Shown here: in pieces, positions 1-8,292 of the stretch | Layout of the letters: each line of letters opens with the position of its first letter | Position numbering within the stretch: the stretch's first letter is position 1 | Assembly (NCBI GenBank): GCA_018057825.1 | Contig: JAGPCY010000011.1 | Span: 92,118 to 156,117, forward strand | DNA from: Kofleriaceae bacterium | GTDB taxonomy: Bacteria > Myxococcota_A > Polyangia > Haliangiales > Haliangiaceae | DNA length: 64,000 nucleotides | Direction: 5' to 3' | Made by a program: the position numbers and the translations under genes | The notes under the pieces: model-generated | The model's input: the letters and a program-made list of their open reading frames with translations, nothing else | What the model was told of the DNA's origin: nothing | The model's database searches: none

Positions 1-1
1 G

Positions 2-2080
2 CAGAAGACGTTCGCGGTGTTCGGGCGCGACGGTCAAGCCGCGCACCGCTACACGATGCGGCAGGCGATCGAAGAGGGCTTCATCCTCGACGTGCTGAAG
101 AGCTACACGACGTACGCGACGTACTTTCGGCTGCTGAAGTCATGCGAGGACGATCCGAACGTCGAGCGCAAGCAGGCGGCGCGCGCGCTGGCCCGGTTCC
201 TCAAGCTCCATCCGCACAACATCGCCCAGAAGACCGAGGTGATGGTCGAGCACTTCCACGCCGTCACCCGCCACAAGATCGGCGGGCGCGCGAAGGCGAT
301 GGTGGTGACCGGCTCACGCCTCGAGGCCGTTCGCTACAAGCAGGGCTTTGACAAGTACATCAAGGAGAAGGGCTACCCGATCAAGTCGCTGGTGGCCTTC
401 TCTGGCGCGGTGCAGGACGACAAGGTGGCCGACGTCTCGTACACCGAGGAGGCGATGAACGGCGGGCTCCGCGAGAAGGAGCTGCCCGAGCGGTTCGCCT
501 CGCCCGAGTACCAGGTGCTCCTGGTCGCGGAGAAGTACCAGACCGGGTTCGATCAGCCGCTCCTGCACACGATGTACGTGGACAAGCGCCTCGCCGGAAT
601 CCAGGCAGTGCAGACGCTGTCGCGGTTGAATCGCATCCACCCGCTCAAGGAGGACACCTTCGTCCTCGACTTCGTGAACGACCGCGACGAGATCCGCGAG
701 GCGCTCAAGACCTACTACGAGGGCGCGGAGGTCGGCGAGGAGGTCGACCCGGCGCGGCTCTACGCCATCAAGGGGGAGCTCGACGCAGCCGGCATCTACC
801 TCGACGAGGAGGTCGCGCGTTTCTCCGAGGTGTACTTCAAGGCCAAGCAGAGGCAGAGCGCCCTCGACCATCAGGCGATGAACGCGGCGCTCGATCCTGC
901 GGTCTCTCGTTTCAAGGCGCGCTCCGACGAGAGCCCCGGCGAGGCCGAGCTGTGGCGGGGAAAGCTCCAGGCGTTCCAGAACCTGTACGGCTTCCTCAGC
1001 CAGGTGATCCCGTACCAGGACTCGGACCTCGAGCGCCTCTACGTGTTCGTGCGTCATCTCATGATGAAGCTCCCGCGCCGGGCCAGCGGCGCGGCCTACC
1101 AGTTCGATGACGAGGTCAAGCTCGAGTACTACCGGCTCCAGAAGATCAGCGAGGGGTCCATCGCGCTCAAGGACGGCGAGGCGCGGAAGCTCGATGGTCC
1201 GGCCGAGGTGGGCAGTGGCGCGCTGCGCGAGCAGCCGGTGCCGTTGTCGCAGCTCATCGACGTCGTCAATGAACGCTTCGGGACCGACTTCAACCAGGCC
1301 GATCAGCTCTTCTTCGACCAGATCGTCGAGACGGCGCTGGGCGACGACGGCTTGCGGCGCGCGGCGGCTGTGAACCCGGGCGACAAGTTCGAGCTGCTCT
1401 TCAAGAACGTGCTCGAGCGGCTCTTCGTCGACCGCATGGACCAGAACGAGGACATCTTCGTTCGCTACATGAACGACGCGGCCTTCCAGAGGGTGGTGAC
1501 GTCCTGGATGGCCGAGGAGGCGTATCGGCGCCTGCGCGCCAAGGATGGCTCACCGCAGACTGCGGCGCCGCCGAAGCTGCGACGGGTCGAGGCAGCCGTG
1601 AGCGACCGGTACGTGACGTGTGTGCCGCTCGTCCCGCTCAAGGCGGCGGCCGGCGCGTTCAGCGATCCCCAGCACGTCGTCGATGACGACGTCGAGTGGG
1701 TCGAGGTGGACAGCGAGCGCCGGCTACGCCCGGGCATGTTCGTCGCGCAGGTCGTCGGGCATTCGATGGAGCCTGGCATCGAGGACGGCGCATACTGCCT
1801 CTTCGCTGCTCCGGTGACGGGGTCGCGCCAGGGCCGCACCGTGCTCGTCCAGCTCCGCGACGCGACCGACCCCGAGACCGGGCACCGCTACACCGTGAAG
1901 CGCTACGACAGCGAGAAGGCCCGCGCCGGCGACTCGTGGCGGCACACGAAGATCACGCTGAGGCCGACCAACCCGGACTACGCGCCCATCGTGCTCGTTG
2001 ACGCGGACGAGGATGCGGTCCAGGTGATCGCCGAGCTCGTCGAGGTGCTCGGCGCCGAAGGACCATCCCGGGGGACCTGA
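2..2080 (+). CDS. hsdR: Type I restriction enzyme R subunit (HsdR), 3' part, with C-terminal S24 (LexA-like) peptidase domain
   Basis: The gene enters from the left: the frame is open from base 2 and the first codons already match the HsdR middle region ([19 protein letters not shown]). Then come the second helicase lobe ([19 protein letters not shown]; motif VI-like QTLSRLNR) and the long helical C-terminal region of HsdR, the ATP-driven translocating and cleaving subunit. The nuclease and first helicase lobe lie outside the window. From about base 1610 the sequence changes to an S24 peptidase fold: [23 protein letters not shown] with the nucleophile Ser near base 1762, and YTVKRYD with the general-base Lys near base 1897. 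Such domains self-cleave in LexA/UmuD/CI-type proteins. The two parts are in one uninterrupted frame. HsdR identity is firm; the role of the peptidase tail (damage- or RecA-responsive release or turnover of HsdR) is inference. Confidence 0.87.
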   Translation, partial: QKTFAVFGRDGQAAHRYTMRQAIEEGFILDVLKSYTTYATYFRLLKSCEDDPNVERKQAARALARFLKLHPHNIAQKTEVMVEHFHAVTRHKIGGRAKAMVVTGSRLEAVRYKQGFDKYIKEKGYPIKSLVAFSGAVQDDKVADVSYTEEAMNGGLREKELPERFASPEYQVLLVAEKYQTGFDQPLLHTMYVDKRLAGIQAVQTLSRLNRIHPLKEDTFVLDFVNDRDEIREALKTYYEGAEVGEEVDPARLYAIKGELDAAGIYLDEEVARFSEVYFKAKQRQSALDHQAMNAALDPAVSRFKARSDESPGEAELWRGKLQAFQNLYGFLSQVIPYQDSDLERLYVFVRHLMMKLPRRASGAAYQFDDEVKLEYYRLQKISEGSIALKDGEARKLDGPAEVGSGALREQPVPLSQLIDVVNERFGTDFNQADQLFFDQIVETALGDDGLRRAAAVNPGDKFELLFKNVLERLFVDRMDQNEDIFVRYMNDAAFQRVVTSWMAEEAYRRLRAKDGSPQTAAPPKLRRVEAAVSDRYVTCVPLVPLKAAAGAFSDPQHVVDDDVEWVEVDSERRLRPGMFVAQVVGHSMEPGIEDGAYCLFAAPVTGSRQGRTVLVQLRDATDPETGHRYTVKRYDSEKARAGDSWRHTKITLRPTNPDYAPIVLVDADEDAVQVIAELVEVLGAEGPSRGT

Positions 2081-2106
2081 TCGGTCACGTGGCGTCGCGC
2101 ATCCAG

Positions 2107-2622
2107 TCATGCAGGGGCGTCGCGGGCCAGGCATTCCTGTACGAGCCTTTTCGTCTCCTCAAGGCCACCCGCTGCAAGAAACGTGCGCAGCTCGTCTAGC
2201 CAGGGAGAGACCAGCGCGAGAACCTCCGCTGGGTCGTCGATGAGTGCTGATATCGTGCACGACGGACCGTCGGCGAAGACCATCCCATGCCCATCGGCAA
2301 CGTCTGAGCTCAGCACGACGACGTCGCCCTTCCGATGGCCGTCGATGGAGACGGCCGCCAACTCGTCGGAGACCGGTGATGTGAGAAAGGCAAGACTAGC
2401 GCCGAGCGGGAAGGCGTCGTTGGAATGGAAGTAAATGTAGGGCGTGACCTGCGCCCATTCGTGTTGAACGTCGTCTGCGATCTGCTGAATCCACGGCCGA
2501 ATGCGCTCGCCGACCAATGCCATGGAACCAGTGATCTTCATTTTGGCGGTATAGGTTCGGCGGGAACGAGACGGGACTGGTTGGACGATACGCAGTGTGA
2601 AGGTGGTGGTCGAGGGATTCAT
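2107..2622 (-). CDS. Hypothetical protein, 171 aa
   Basis: I do not recognise this protein. The start is ATG at 2622, with a purine-rich AAGAGG just upstream; longer in-frame starts would run into low-quality Arg/Pro-rich sequence. It is soluble, with no signal peptide or membrane segment. The middle (WAQVTPYIYFHSNDAFPLG, then SPVSDELAAVSIDGHR) looks like an alpha/beta fold, and the C-terminus is acidic and helical. Local GC is lower than in the surrounding genes. It converges on the HsdR gene (26 bases between stops) and its ATG overlaps the stop of an upstream gene remnant. The position next to a restriction gene suggests a defence-island accessory, but nothing in the sequence shows a function. 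Confidence 0.6.
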   Translation of the reverse strand: MNPSTTTFTLRIVQPVPSRSRRTYTAKMKITGSMALVGERIRPWIQQIADDVQHEWAQVTPYIYFHSNDAFPLGASLAFLTSPVSDELAAVSIDGHRKGDVVVLSSDVADGHGMVFADGPSCTISALIDDPAEVLALVSPWLDELRTFLAAGGLEETKRLVQECLARDAPA

Positions 2623-2786
2623 GCCGCCTCTTGGAAGGCGGCGGCACGGCGGGCGGCGCGCGCCTCGCGCGCGGCCTTGAGCTTTCGGTCGCGTGCGGCC
2701 CAGATGGCGGCAGCGCGGCCGGCCTCGGTGTGCTGGTACCGCCGGCCGCTGTCGCCCAACAACCTCCGCCGGGCGCGCGCGGCGCT
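2619..2786 (-). pseudogene. 3' remnant of an unknown gene, truncated by the S24 fragment
   Basis: On the minus strand the last ~50 codons read GRRYQHTEAGRAAAIWAARD followed by a helical Ala/Arg-rich tail ending in AFQEAA. The stop overlaps the ATG of the next gene (ATGA), the usual sign of a real operon partner. Upstream of about 2786 the frame runs into the reverse complement of a copied S24 peptidase segment, so the 5' part appears to have been replaced. No convincing start codon with spacing to a ribosome binding site is left. Confidence 0.4.
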
Positions 2787-2880
2787 GTCGACGACGACGT
2801 CTGTTGCGTCGAGGTCGACAGCGAGCGCCGGCGACGCCCGGCATGTTCGTCGCGCAGGTCGTCGGGCATTCGATGGATCC
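2787..2880 (+). pseudogene. Broken duplicate of the S24 peptidase coding segment
   Basis: Bases 2787-2880 repeat bases ~1678-1776 of the HsdR-S24 gene with only scattered changes. They include the stretch coding for [12 protein letters not shown] around the catalytic serine. One base is missing in the run before the GCATGTTCGTC stretch (CGCCCGGCATG against CGCCCGGGCATG), which shifts the frame. Similarity ends abruptly on both sides and there is no start codon, so this is a non-functional fragment left by duplication or recombination. Confidence 0.7.
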
Positions 2881-2921
2881 GGCGCCGGCCCAGGTGCTGT
2901 GGCCTCGCCTCCTCCGTCGAA

Positions 2922-2952
2922 TTGACCGGATCGTCCCAGGTCGTGGTAGCGT
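2922..2952 (+). promoter_or_regulatory. Putative sigma-70-type promoter for the 2985 gene
   Basis: A TTGACC at 2922-2927 is followed after 19 bases by TAGCGT at 2947-2952. The ATG at 2985 lies downstream with a good AGGAGG-type ribosome site (GTAGGAGGGTGC) between. The spacer is slightly long. Confidence 0.45.
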
Positions 2953-2984
2953 GAGCCCCACTCGGTCACCACGTAGGAGGGTGC

Positions 2985-3887
2985 ATGTCACGGACGCTCG
3001 CCACGCTCACCGCGGTCCTCGGCCTGTTCATCGTTGGAGCCACGGCGCCGACGGCCCACGCGCAGAAGGCCTGCGAGTACCTGGTGCCGCCCCACGGCGG
3101 CGCCTACGAGGTCCCGGTCCATCCGGCCTACGTCACCAGCCTGCGCTTCGCCGGCAAGATCGCGAGCGCCAACACCTCGGCCGCGATGGACAAGGACTAC
3201 GAGATCCGCGCCGATGGGCCGGACGGACTCCTGGTCCGGCCCAAGGCGCGCAGCCCGGGCGACGCCAACATCAACATCCAGGTCGGGCCGTCGCGCATCA
3301 GTGCGCTCCTGCGCACCCTGCGCGATCCCAAGGAGGCCTGCGCGCTGGTCACGTTCAAGGCCACCACGATCGAAGAGGCGCTCGAGCGCCAGGTCGCCGA
3401 CGCGGTCGCCAAGCGCACCGCCGCCCTCGAGGCCGAGCTGGCCGCGCTGCGCGAGGAGCAGTCCGCGCGGGTCGCCGCCGCGATCGCCGAGACCATCGCC
3501 GAACGCGCCATGACGCGCCTCGAACTCCAGCGCTTGAAGGCGGTCGCGCGCAACGACGCCGGCGTGGTCGTCTGGGTCTTGCGCGCCGTCGTCCTGGGCC
3601 CCGACCTCTTGATCAACGTCGAGATCGAAAACCGCTCTGGCGTCGCGCTCCGGGTCGCCGATCTCGACGTCCGCGACGGCGCGGGCAAGGCGCGCGGGAC
3701 CGCGGCTCGCCTCGCGGGCGCCACCCCGGCCGGCGGGGTCCTGGGCACGGTCGCCCCGGGCGCCAAGGTCCGGGGCGTCGCGCTCGTGCGCGACGGCGCC
3801 GCGCTCGCGGGGGCCGCCTTGACCCTCTCGGTGCGAACGACCGACGGCAAGCGCGAGGTCACCGTGCGCGACCTGGGGATCCGGTGA
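2985..3887 (+). CDS. Secreted protein with N-terminal beta domain and coiled coil (DUF2381-like layout)
   Basis: 300 aa. Residues 1-26 are a classical signal peptide ending AHA-Q. Residues ~28-120 are beta-rich (YEVPVHPAYVTSLRFAGKI, then a KARSPGDANINIQVG strand pair). This resembles VirB9/TraK-type and myxobacterial DUF2381-type secreted domains, by layout only. Residues ~125-190 form an Ala/Glu/Arg-rich coiled coil. Residues ~195-300 are a second beta domain (VLGPDLLINVEIENRSG). The strong ribosome site AGGAGG lies 6 nt before the ATG. The stop overlaps the start of the next gene, an outer-membrane barrel, so the two probably form a periplasm/outer-membrane pair. No enzyme motif is visible. 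Confidence 0.7.
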   Translation: MSRTLATLTAVLGLFIVGATAPTAHAQKACEYLVPPHGGAYEVPVHPAYVTSLRFAGKIASANTSAAMDKDYEIRADGPDGLLVRPKARSPGDANINIQVGPSRISALLRTLRDPKEACALVTFKATTIEEALERQVADAVAKRTAALEAELAALREEQSARVAAAIAETIAERAMTRLELQRLKAVARNDAGVVVWVLRAVVLGPDLLINVEIENRSGVALRVADLDVRDGAGKARGTAARLAGATPAGGVLGTVAPGAKVRGVALVRDGAALAGAALTLSVRTTDGKREVTVRDLGIR

Positions 3888-4522
3888 TGCGGGTCCCGCT
3901 CGCGCTCGCCGCCCTCGCTGCGATGACCGCCGTTCCGGCCTGGGCCGATCGCTACGAGGCCTCCCTTGGGCTGAGCGCCAACGGCGGCGCCGCGCGGATC
4001 GGCGAGCCCGGCGCCGCCGCCACGTGGGCCGGGGGCCTCGGGGGGGGCGCCCGCGCTAGCTACGCCACCGACAACACCTGGGCCTACGATCTCCAGCTCG
4101 CCACCTTCGTCTCGCAGCCGGTCACCTACCCCGAGGTCGAGCGCGAGATCCTCGGCGAGGTCGAGCGCGGCGCCGCCACCCGCCGCACCATCACCGCGGC
4201 TCTGACCGGCGGCGTCGAGCTACGCCTCGGCCCGCGCCTCATCCCAACCGTGCGCCTCGGGCTTGGGCCCCAGGTCCGTCACCGCACTGCCTCCGACCTC
4301 GGCCGCATCGTCGACGCCATCCCCGCCGCGACCACCTTCGACCTCGCCGTGTCCGTCGGCCTGGGCTTCGATCTACGCCTCGGCCGCAGCCGCGTGCTCG
4401 GCCTATGCCTGCGCTACGACCGAGCCCAACCGATCGGGGATGCCGAGGCCATCGATGCGGTGGCGCTGTCGATCCGTGTCGATCACTACTGGTATCCCCG
4501 ATGGCAGGCCCCCGTCTGGTGA
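3887..4522 (+). CDS. Outer-membrane beta-barrel protein, 211 aa
   Basis: The start is ATG 3887, overlapping the TGA of the upstream secreted-protein gene. A signal peptide ends near PAWA-D (residue 20). The rest alternates hydrophobic and polar residues in short strands separated by Gly-rich turns (GGLGGGARASYATDNTWAYD) and ends with aromatic strands, VDHYWYPRWQAPVW, as in small porin-like barrels. There is no catalytic motif. An earlier in-frame ATG at 2693 would give a long Arg-rich extension and is rejected. Confidence 0.65.
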   Translation: MRVPLALAALAAMTAVPAWADRYEASLGLSANGGAARIGEPGAAATWAGGLGGGARASYATDNTWAYDLQLATFVSQPVTYPEVEREILGEVERGAATRRTITAALTGGVELRLGPRLIPTVRLGLGPQVRHRTASDLGRIVDAIPAATTFDLAVSVGLGFDLRLGRSRVLGLCLRYDRAQPIGDAEAIDAVALSIRVDHYWYPRWQAPVW

Positions 4523-4546
4523 GGCTCGTGCTTTCCACTACATAGC

Positions 4547-4592
4547 AGGTGGAGGGGTCGACCTCACCGATCCGAGCTTTACCCCTCCACCT
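4547..4592 (+). terminator. Stem-loop after the 3887-4522 gene
   Basis: AGGTGGAGGGGT at 4547-4558 is perfectly complementary to ACCCCTCCACCT at 4581-4592, a 12-bp stem with a 22-nt loop, 25 nt after the stop codon. There is no clear T tract, so it may be a weak intrinsic terminator or an RNA-end stabiliser. Confidence 0.55.
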
Positions 4593-4745
4593 TGGAATCC
4601 CACATGATTCTAGCTCCTTGAGGTATATGGCCAGGTTTCACCCGAGGGGGGTGATTGCACGTCTCTCTTGAGTCTGAGACAGCTTACCGAGCGCCAGACG
4701 CTCGCTTGTCCGACCGATTCTGCCGTTACCCAGGAGGTTGCCGTC

Positions 4746-6272
4746 ATGGGTCCATGTTTCGCCCGCCCGCTCGTGCTCGCCGCCGCCGCTCTCGCGGCGC
4801 AGGTGGCTTGCACCGACGACGGCTCAGACACCCCGCCGATCGATCAGAACGGCACGGTGGGCGCCCGCGTCTTGATGACCCAGGACAGCCCGCTGGTCGG
4901 TGCCACGATCACCGTCGACCACCTGGTGAACGTCGGCACCATCATCGAGGTCCGAAACCGCGTCGCCGAGCTGACCACCGACAGCGACGGCTACTTCGTC
5001 ACCTTGACCGGCCAGCAGTCGGGCCTCTTCCGGATCACCACCCGCGGCGGCTCGTTCCGCGACTACGCCACTGGCCAGACGATCGTCCTCGATGAGGCCG
5101 ACGGGCTGACAGCGCTCCTGGACATCGATCGCTTCGAAGACCTGACGACCGGCCTGGTCACGCCGGTCACTCACCTCATCCATACGCTCATCGACGCCCG
5201 CACCCAGGCTGGCACTGACGCCGACCTCGTCACGTCCTACGCGCTCGTGACCGAGCACGTCGATCGCCACTTCGGCGATCTGCACTGGGAGCGGATCGCC
5301 CCCGCCGATCTCACCGCGGCCCAGACCTCGCCGACCGCCGAGGTCCGCGCCGCGTTTCTGCTCGGGGCCTGGTCGCTCCTGGCCCAGGACATCGCCCTGG
5401 CCGCTGGCGCCACGGCGCAGCAGGTCAACCCATTCACGCTGGCCCGCGATCTCGGCCGCGACCTCGCGGCCCCACCGTTCGACGGCAACGACGGCAACGA
5501 TCGCACCGCCAACTCCGGCATCCAGTTCGCGCTGTGCGCGCCGGTGCCGCCGGGCTGTCTCCCGACCGGCTCCGCCGAGGCCTGCACGATCAACGCCTGC
5601 CGCACCGCCTGCGACGCCTACGCCGGCACCGCGCGCACCGGCCTGGCCGCCGCCGTCACCCGCTTGATCAACGACAACGGCGCCGACGGACGCAACCAGA
5701 CCGGCCTGGCGGTCGCCGATGCGCTCCGCTTCGCCCGCGCGATCGCCGACGCCCAGGATCCGATCCTCTTCGGCGACACCTGTACGCCGGTGCTCGATCA
5801 GACCGCGCCGCGCGTGACCTTCGGCGCGACGCCGCCGCCCGGGGCGCTGGTCCGCGGCGCCCTCGAGATCACCGCGGTCGCCACCGATGACACCGACCCC
5901 GCGCCGGTCCTGACGCTCTCCGACCTCACCGACACCGATAGCGGCGCATCCACCGCGGCGGCGATCCTCGACACCACCGGCACCGACGGCCCTGTCACCA
6001 TCACCGCGATCGCCCGCGACGCCGCCGGCAACCGCGCCACCGCCACCTTGTCGCTCGTCGCCGACAACACGCCGCCCACGCTCACCGTCAGCGCCACCGG
6101 CTTTCTCTCCGACGGCACCACCTGGTGGACCACCGCGCCATCGCCCTCGCTCACCGGCACCACCAGCGATCTTCATGGCCCGATCACCGTCCGCGCCTAC
6201 GTCCTCGGCGCCGAGGTCGCATCGACCGTCGCCGGCCCCGGCGGCTGGACCTCACGCTCCCGGCCGCGGTGA
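4746..6272 (+). CDS. Large Ig-like secreted lipoprotein, N-terminal part (interrupted by frameshift)
   Basis: The ATG at 4746 follows a perfect AGGAGG (4732-4737); the signal sequence ends at AAQVAC-T, a lipobox-like site with an unusual Gln at -3. Residues ~30-110 resemble a carboxypeptidase-regulatory/Ig-like domain (ATITVDHL, TTDSDGYFVTLTG). Residues ~130-330 are a helical Cys-containing region. From ~350 come bacterial Ig-like repeats (TITAIARDAAGNRATATLSL, DNTPPTLTVSATG). The frame ends at a TGA at 6270 in the middle of an Ig repeat whose continuation (LTLPAAVIGPAGSVVELRAT) is found one frame away. The original product was therefore about 1020 aa. A single missing base near 6247 explains the break, either a real mutation or a consensus error. 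Confidence 0.7.
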   Translation: MGPCFARPLVLAAAALAAQVACTDDGSDTPPIDQNGTVGARVLMTQDSPLVGATITVDHLVNVGTIIEVRNRVAELTTDSDGYFVTLTGQQSGLFRITTRGGSFRDYATGQTIVLDEADGLTALLDIDRFEDLTTGLVTPVTHLIHTLIDARTQAGTDADLVTSYALVTEHVDRHFGDLHWERIAPADLTAAQTSPTAEVRAAFLLGAWSLLAQDIALAAGATAQQVNPFTLARDLGRDLAAPPFDGNDGNDRTANSGIQFALCAPVPPGCLPTGSAEACTINACRTACDAYAGTARTGLAAAVTRLINDNGADGRNQTGLAVADALRFARAIADAQDPILFGDTCTPVLDQTAPRVTFGATPPPGALVRGALEITAVATDDTDPAPVLTLSDLTDTDSGASTAAAILDTTGTDGPVTITAIARDAAGNRATATLSLVADNTPPTLTVSATGFLSDGTTWWTTAPSPSLTGTTSDLHGPITVRAYVLGAEVASTVAGPGGWTSRSRPR

Positions 6273-7816
6273 TCGGCCCCGCTGGTTCTGTCGTCGAGCT
6301 GCGCGCCACGGACTCCGCCGGCAACGTCACGCCGATCACCGCCGCGACGTCGCCGCTGTTGCGCGTCGACGCAACGCCGCCCACCGTCGACGGCCTGGCG
6401 CGCACGTTCTTCGACGAGGCCAACGACGCGATCTCGTTCCCGCCCGCCGGCCCGTCGCACAACCATCTGCCGACCGGCGCCGTCACCCTCGGCACCGTCG
6501 CGCCGCCGAGCTGCCCGACGATCCGCAAGTACGCCTATCTCACTGCGGTCGCGCCCGGCGCCACCGAGAGCGGGCCCAACCCCGTCGCCCTCGCGTTCCG
6601 CGCCGCCGACACTGGCATCGGCGTCGAGCCCGCCGGCGCGACGTACACCGTCACCACGCCCGGCGGCCAGATCTTCGGCCCGTTCCCCGTCGCCGCCACG
6701 CCCGCGGTCGGCGCCCCCGGCGCCTTCGATCACCTCGCGGATCTCCGCCGCGATGGCCCCAGCGCCGTGCCGCCCATCGGCGTCCCGACCGCGGTGCAAG
6801 AAGGCGTCTTCACCGTCACCGTCACCGCCCGCGATCGCCTCGGACAGTCCGCCTCGGTGGCGCGCTGCTTCACGTACCGACCCATGGGCCCGCCGATGAA
6901 GGTCGTGCTGCAAGCGCGTGAGGCCGTGGGCAACGCCTTCGTCATGACCTTGCGCGGCGACTACAAGCTCGACAACACCGCCGCAGCCGACGCGCGCATG
7001 GCGGCGCTCTTGAACGGCACCGCGAGCGCGGGGATCCTCGAGGTCTGGGTGCAGAACGTCACGCCGGACCCCGCCTACGTCACGTTCTCGGCGCCGCGCC
7101 CGCCCGTGCCCACCGTCAGCCGCACCCTGCGCACCCACGCCAAGCCCATCGGCGTCCGCTCCGTGTCGGGGCCGACCTGCGATCCCTCCGCCGGTCCTCT
7201 TCACGCGCTGTGCGGCTCGGCCTTCGTCCCCGCGCTGGCGGCCGACAGCGCGCGCACCAACCAGCCCATGACCGTCGGCACCGACGGCCCGCCCCGCGTC
7301 CCCGACGGCTGGGCCCCGTACCTCGGCGTCTTCGAGATCGCCTCCTCGGGCAACGTCGACATCGCCGCCGCGCCGTGCGCCGGCTGCGACCCCGACGAGT
7401 ACGAGCTTCTCCCCGGCGTGCGGCGCGCCGTCGTGATTGGCCTGCGCGGTCTGCCCGACGTCCGCCCCGAGACGCCCGGGCCCTACGCCGAGCTCGTCAC
7501 CGACCCGGCCGCGCCTCCCGCCTTCCGCAGCCTCACCAGCAGCTACGCCGGCGTCGACAGCGAGCGTTGCACCCGCTGGGTCGCGTTCGGTCCCAACAGC
7601 GTCCCGAGCTGCCGCGAGATCACCACCTACGAGCAGCACCGGTACGTCGCGAGCGCGGGGCTGACGTTGGCGCGGGGCAGCGACGACTTCTCTCTCGAGG
7701 CGCGATGGACGAGTGCTCCGGGCCCGTCCTTGGCTTCCTCCTCACCCTCGACAGCTACGGAACCCGACCCGCGCCGCCTTCGCGCTGCCTTCGCCTGGTC
7801 CTCAACGGAGAACTGA
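6269..7816 (+). CDS. Large Ig-like secreted lipoprotein, C-terminal part (downstream of frameshift)
   Basis: This continues the Ig-like lipoprotein in the next frame. The first possible start is GTG 6269, which overlaps the TGA of the upstream part (GTGA), but the open frame and the Ig homology reach back to about 6247. There is no signal peptide of its own. Residues ~1-50 finish an Ig repeat (SVVELRATDSAGNVTP); another Ig-type domain follows (GVFTVTVTARDRLGQSASVA). The C-terminal 300 residues carry Cys pairs (APCAGCDPDEYELLPG) and look like a folded extracellular domain. The stop lies 2 nt before the ATG of the next lipoprotein gene, so they are likely co-transcribed. Best read as one gene with the 4746 part. 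Confidence 0.6.
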   Translation: MIGPAGSVVELRATDSAGNVTPITAATSPLLRVDATPPTVDGLARTFFDEANDAISFPPAGPSHNHLPTGAVTLGTVAPPSCPTIRKYAYLTAVAPGATESGPNPVALAFRAADTGIGVEPAGATYTVTTPGGQIFGPFPVAATPAVGAPGAFDHLADLRRDGPSAVPPIGVPTAVQEGVFTVTVTARDRLGQSASVARCFTYRPMGPPMKVVLQAREAVGNAFVMTLRGDYKLDNTAAADARMAALLNGTASAGILEVWVQNVTPDPAYVTFSAPRPPVPTVSRTLRTHAKPIGVRSVSGPTCDPSAGPLHALCGSAFVPALAADSARTNQPMTVGTDGPPRVPDGWAPYLGVFEIASSGNVDIAAAPCAGCDPDEYELLPGVRRAVVIGLRGLPDVRPETPGPYAELVTDPAAPPAFRSLTSSYAGVDSERCTRWVAFGPNSVPSCREITTYEQHRYVASAGLTLARGSDDFSLEARWTSAPGPSLASSSPSTATEPDPRRLRAAFAWSSTEN

Positions 7817-7818
7817 CT

Positions 7819-8232
7819 ATGAAGACCCTCGCACTCGTCGTTGCCTCGGCCCTTGGTGGTGCATTGGTCGTCGTCGCATGCAGCGACGACTCACCAACGC
7901 CAGCGGACGCCGATGCGGGAAGCTGCAACTGCCCTGCTGCCGAACCACCGATCGTCGCCGGGCGACTGCATCGCGTCGACAGCACTGTTCGCACCGTGCC
8001 GCTGGCGAGTTCGGCTTCAGCCTCGGCTGAATGCCCGACAGGGGAACTCCTCCTCGGTGGTAGCTGCTACATCGATCAAGACGAAACCGCACAGCAGGTT
8101 GCGTTGAAAGAGTCCGGCATCGTCCCGCGCGAGGCGACCTCAGCGGGCACAGTGTGGAATTGCCTCTACGGCAACCAATCCACCGTCGGCACCGCCATGG
8201 TCCGCGCCCAGGCGCTCTGCCTGCGGCCCTAG
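7819..8232 (+). CDS. Small Cys-rich lipoprotein, 137 aa
   Basis: The start is ATG 7819, 2 nt after the preceding stop, with GGAG 8 nt upstream. The signal peptide has the lipobox VVVAC-S; Ser at +2 favours outer-membrane sorting. After an acidic linker and a CNCP motif, the mature part carries CPTGELLLGGSCYI ... TVWNCLYGN ... VRAQALCL. This repeated Cys/aromatic pattern is typical of small beta-rich surface proteins, and the cysteines probably form disulphides. Function unknown; the context is a surface-protein operon. Confidence 0.6.
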   Translation: MKTLALVVASALGGALVVVACSDDSPTPADADAGSCNCPAAEPPIVAGRLHRVDSTVRTVPLASSASASAECPTGELLLGGSCYIDQDETAQQVALKESGIVPREATSAGTVWNCLYGNQSTVGTAMVRAQALCLRP

Positions 8233-8292
8233 GCTCATCTCGATCGACCTCACGACTCATCATCGCGCCGGTAGGCGTTTCAGGAGGAAAGC

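Noticed and set aside
2693..3886. Upstream ATG in frame with the 3887-4522 barrel gene
   Set aside because: It would overlap the whole secreted-protein gene and give an Arg/Pro-rich low-complexity N-terminus; the signal peptide begins at 3887.
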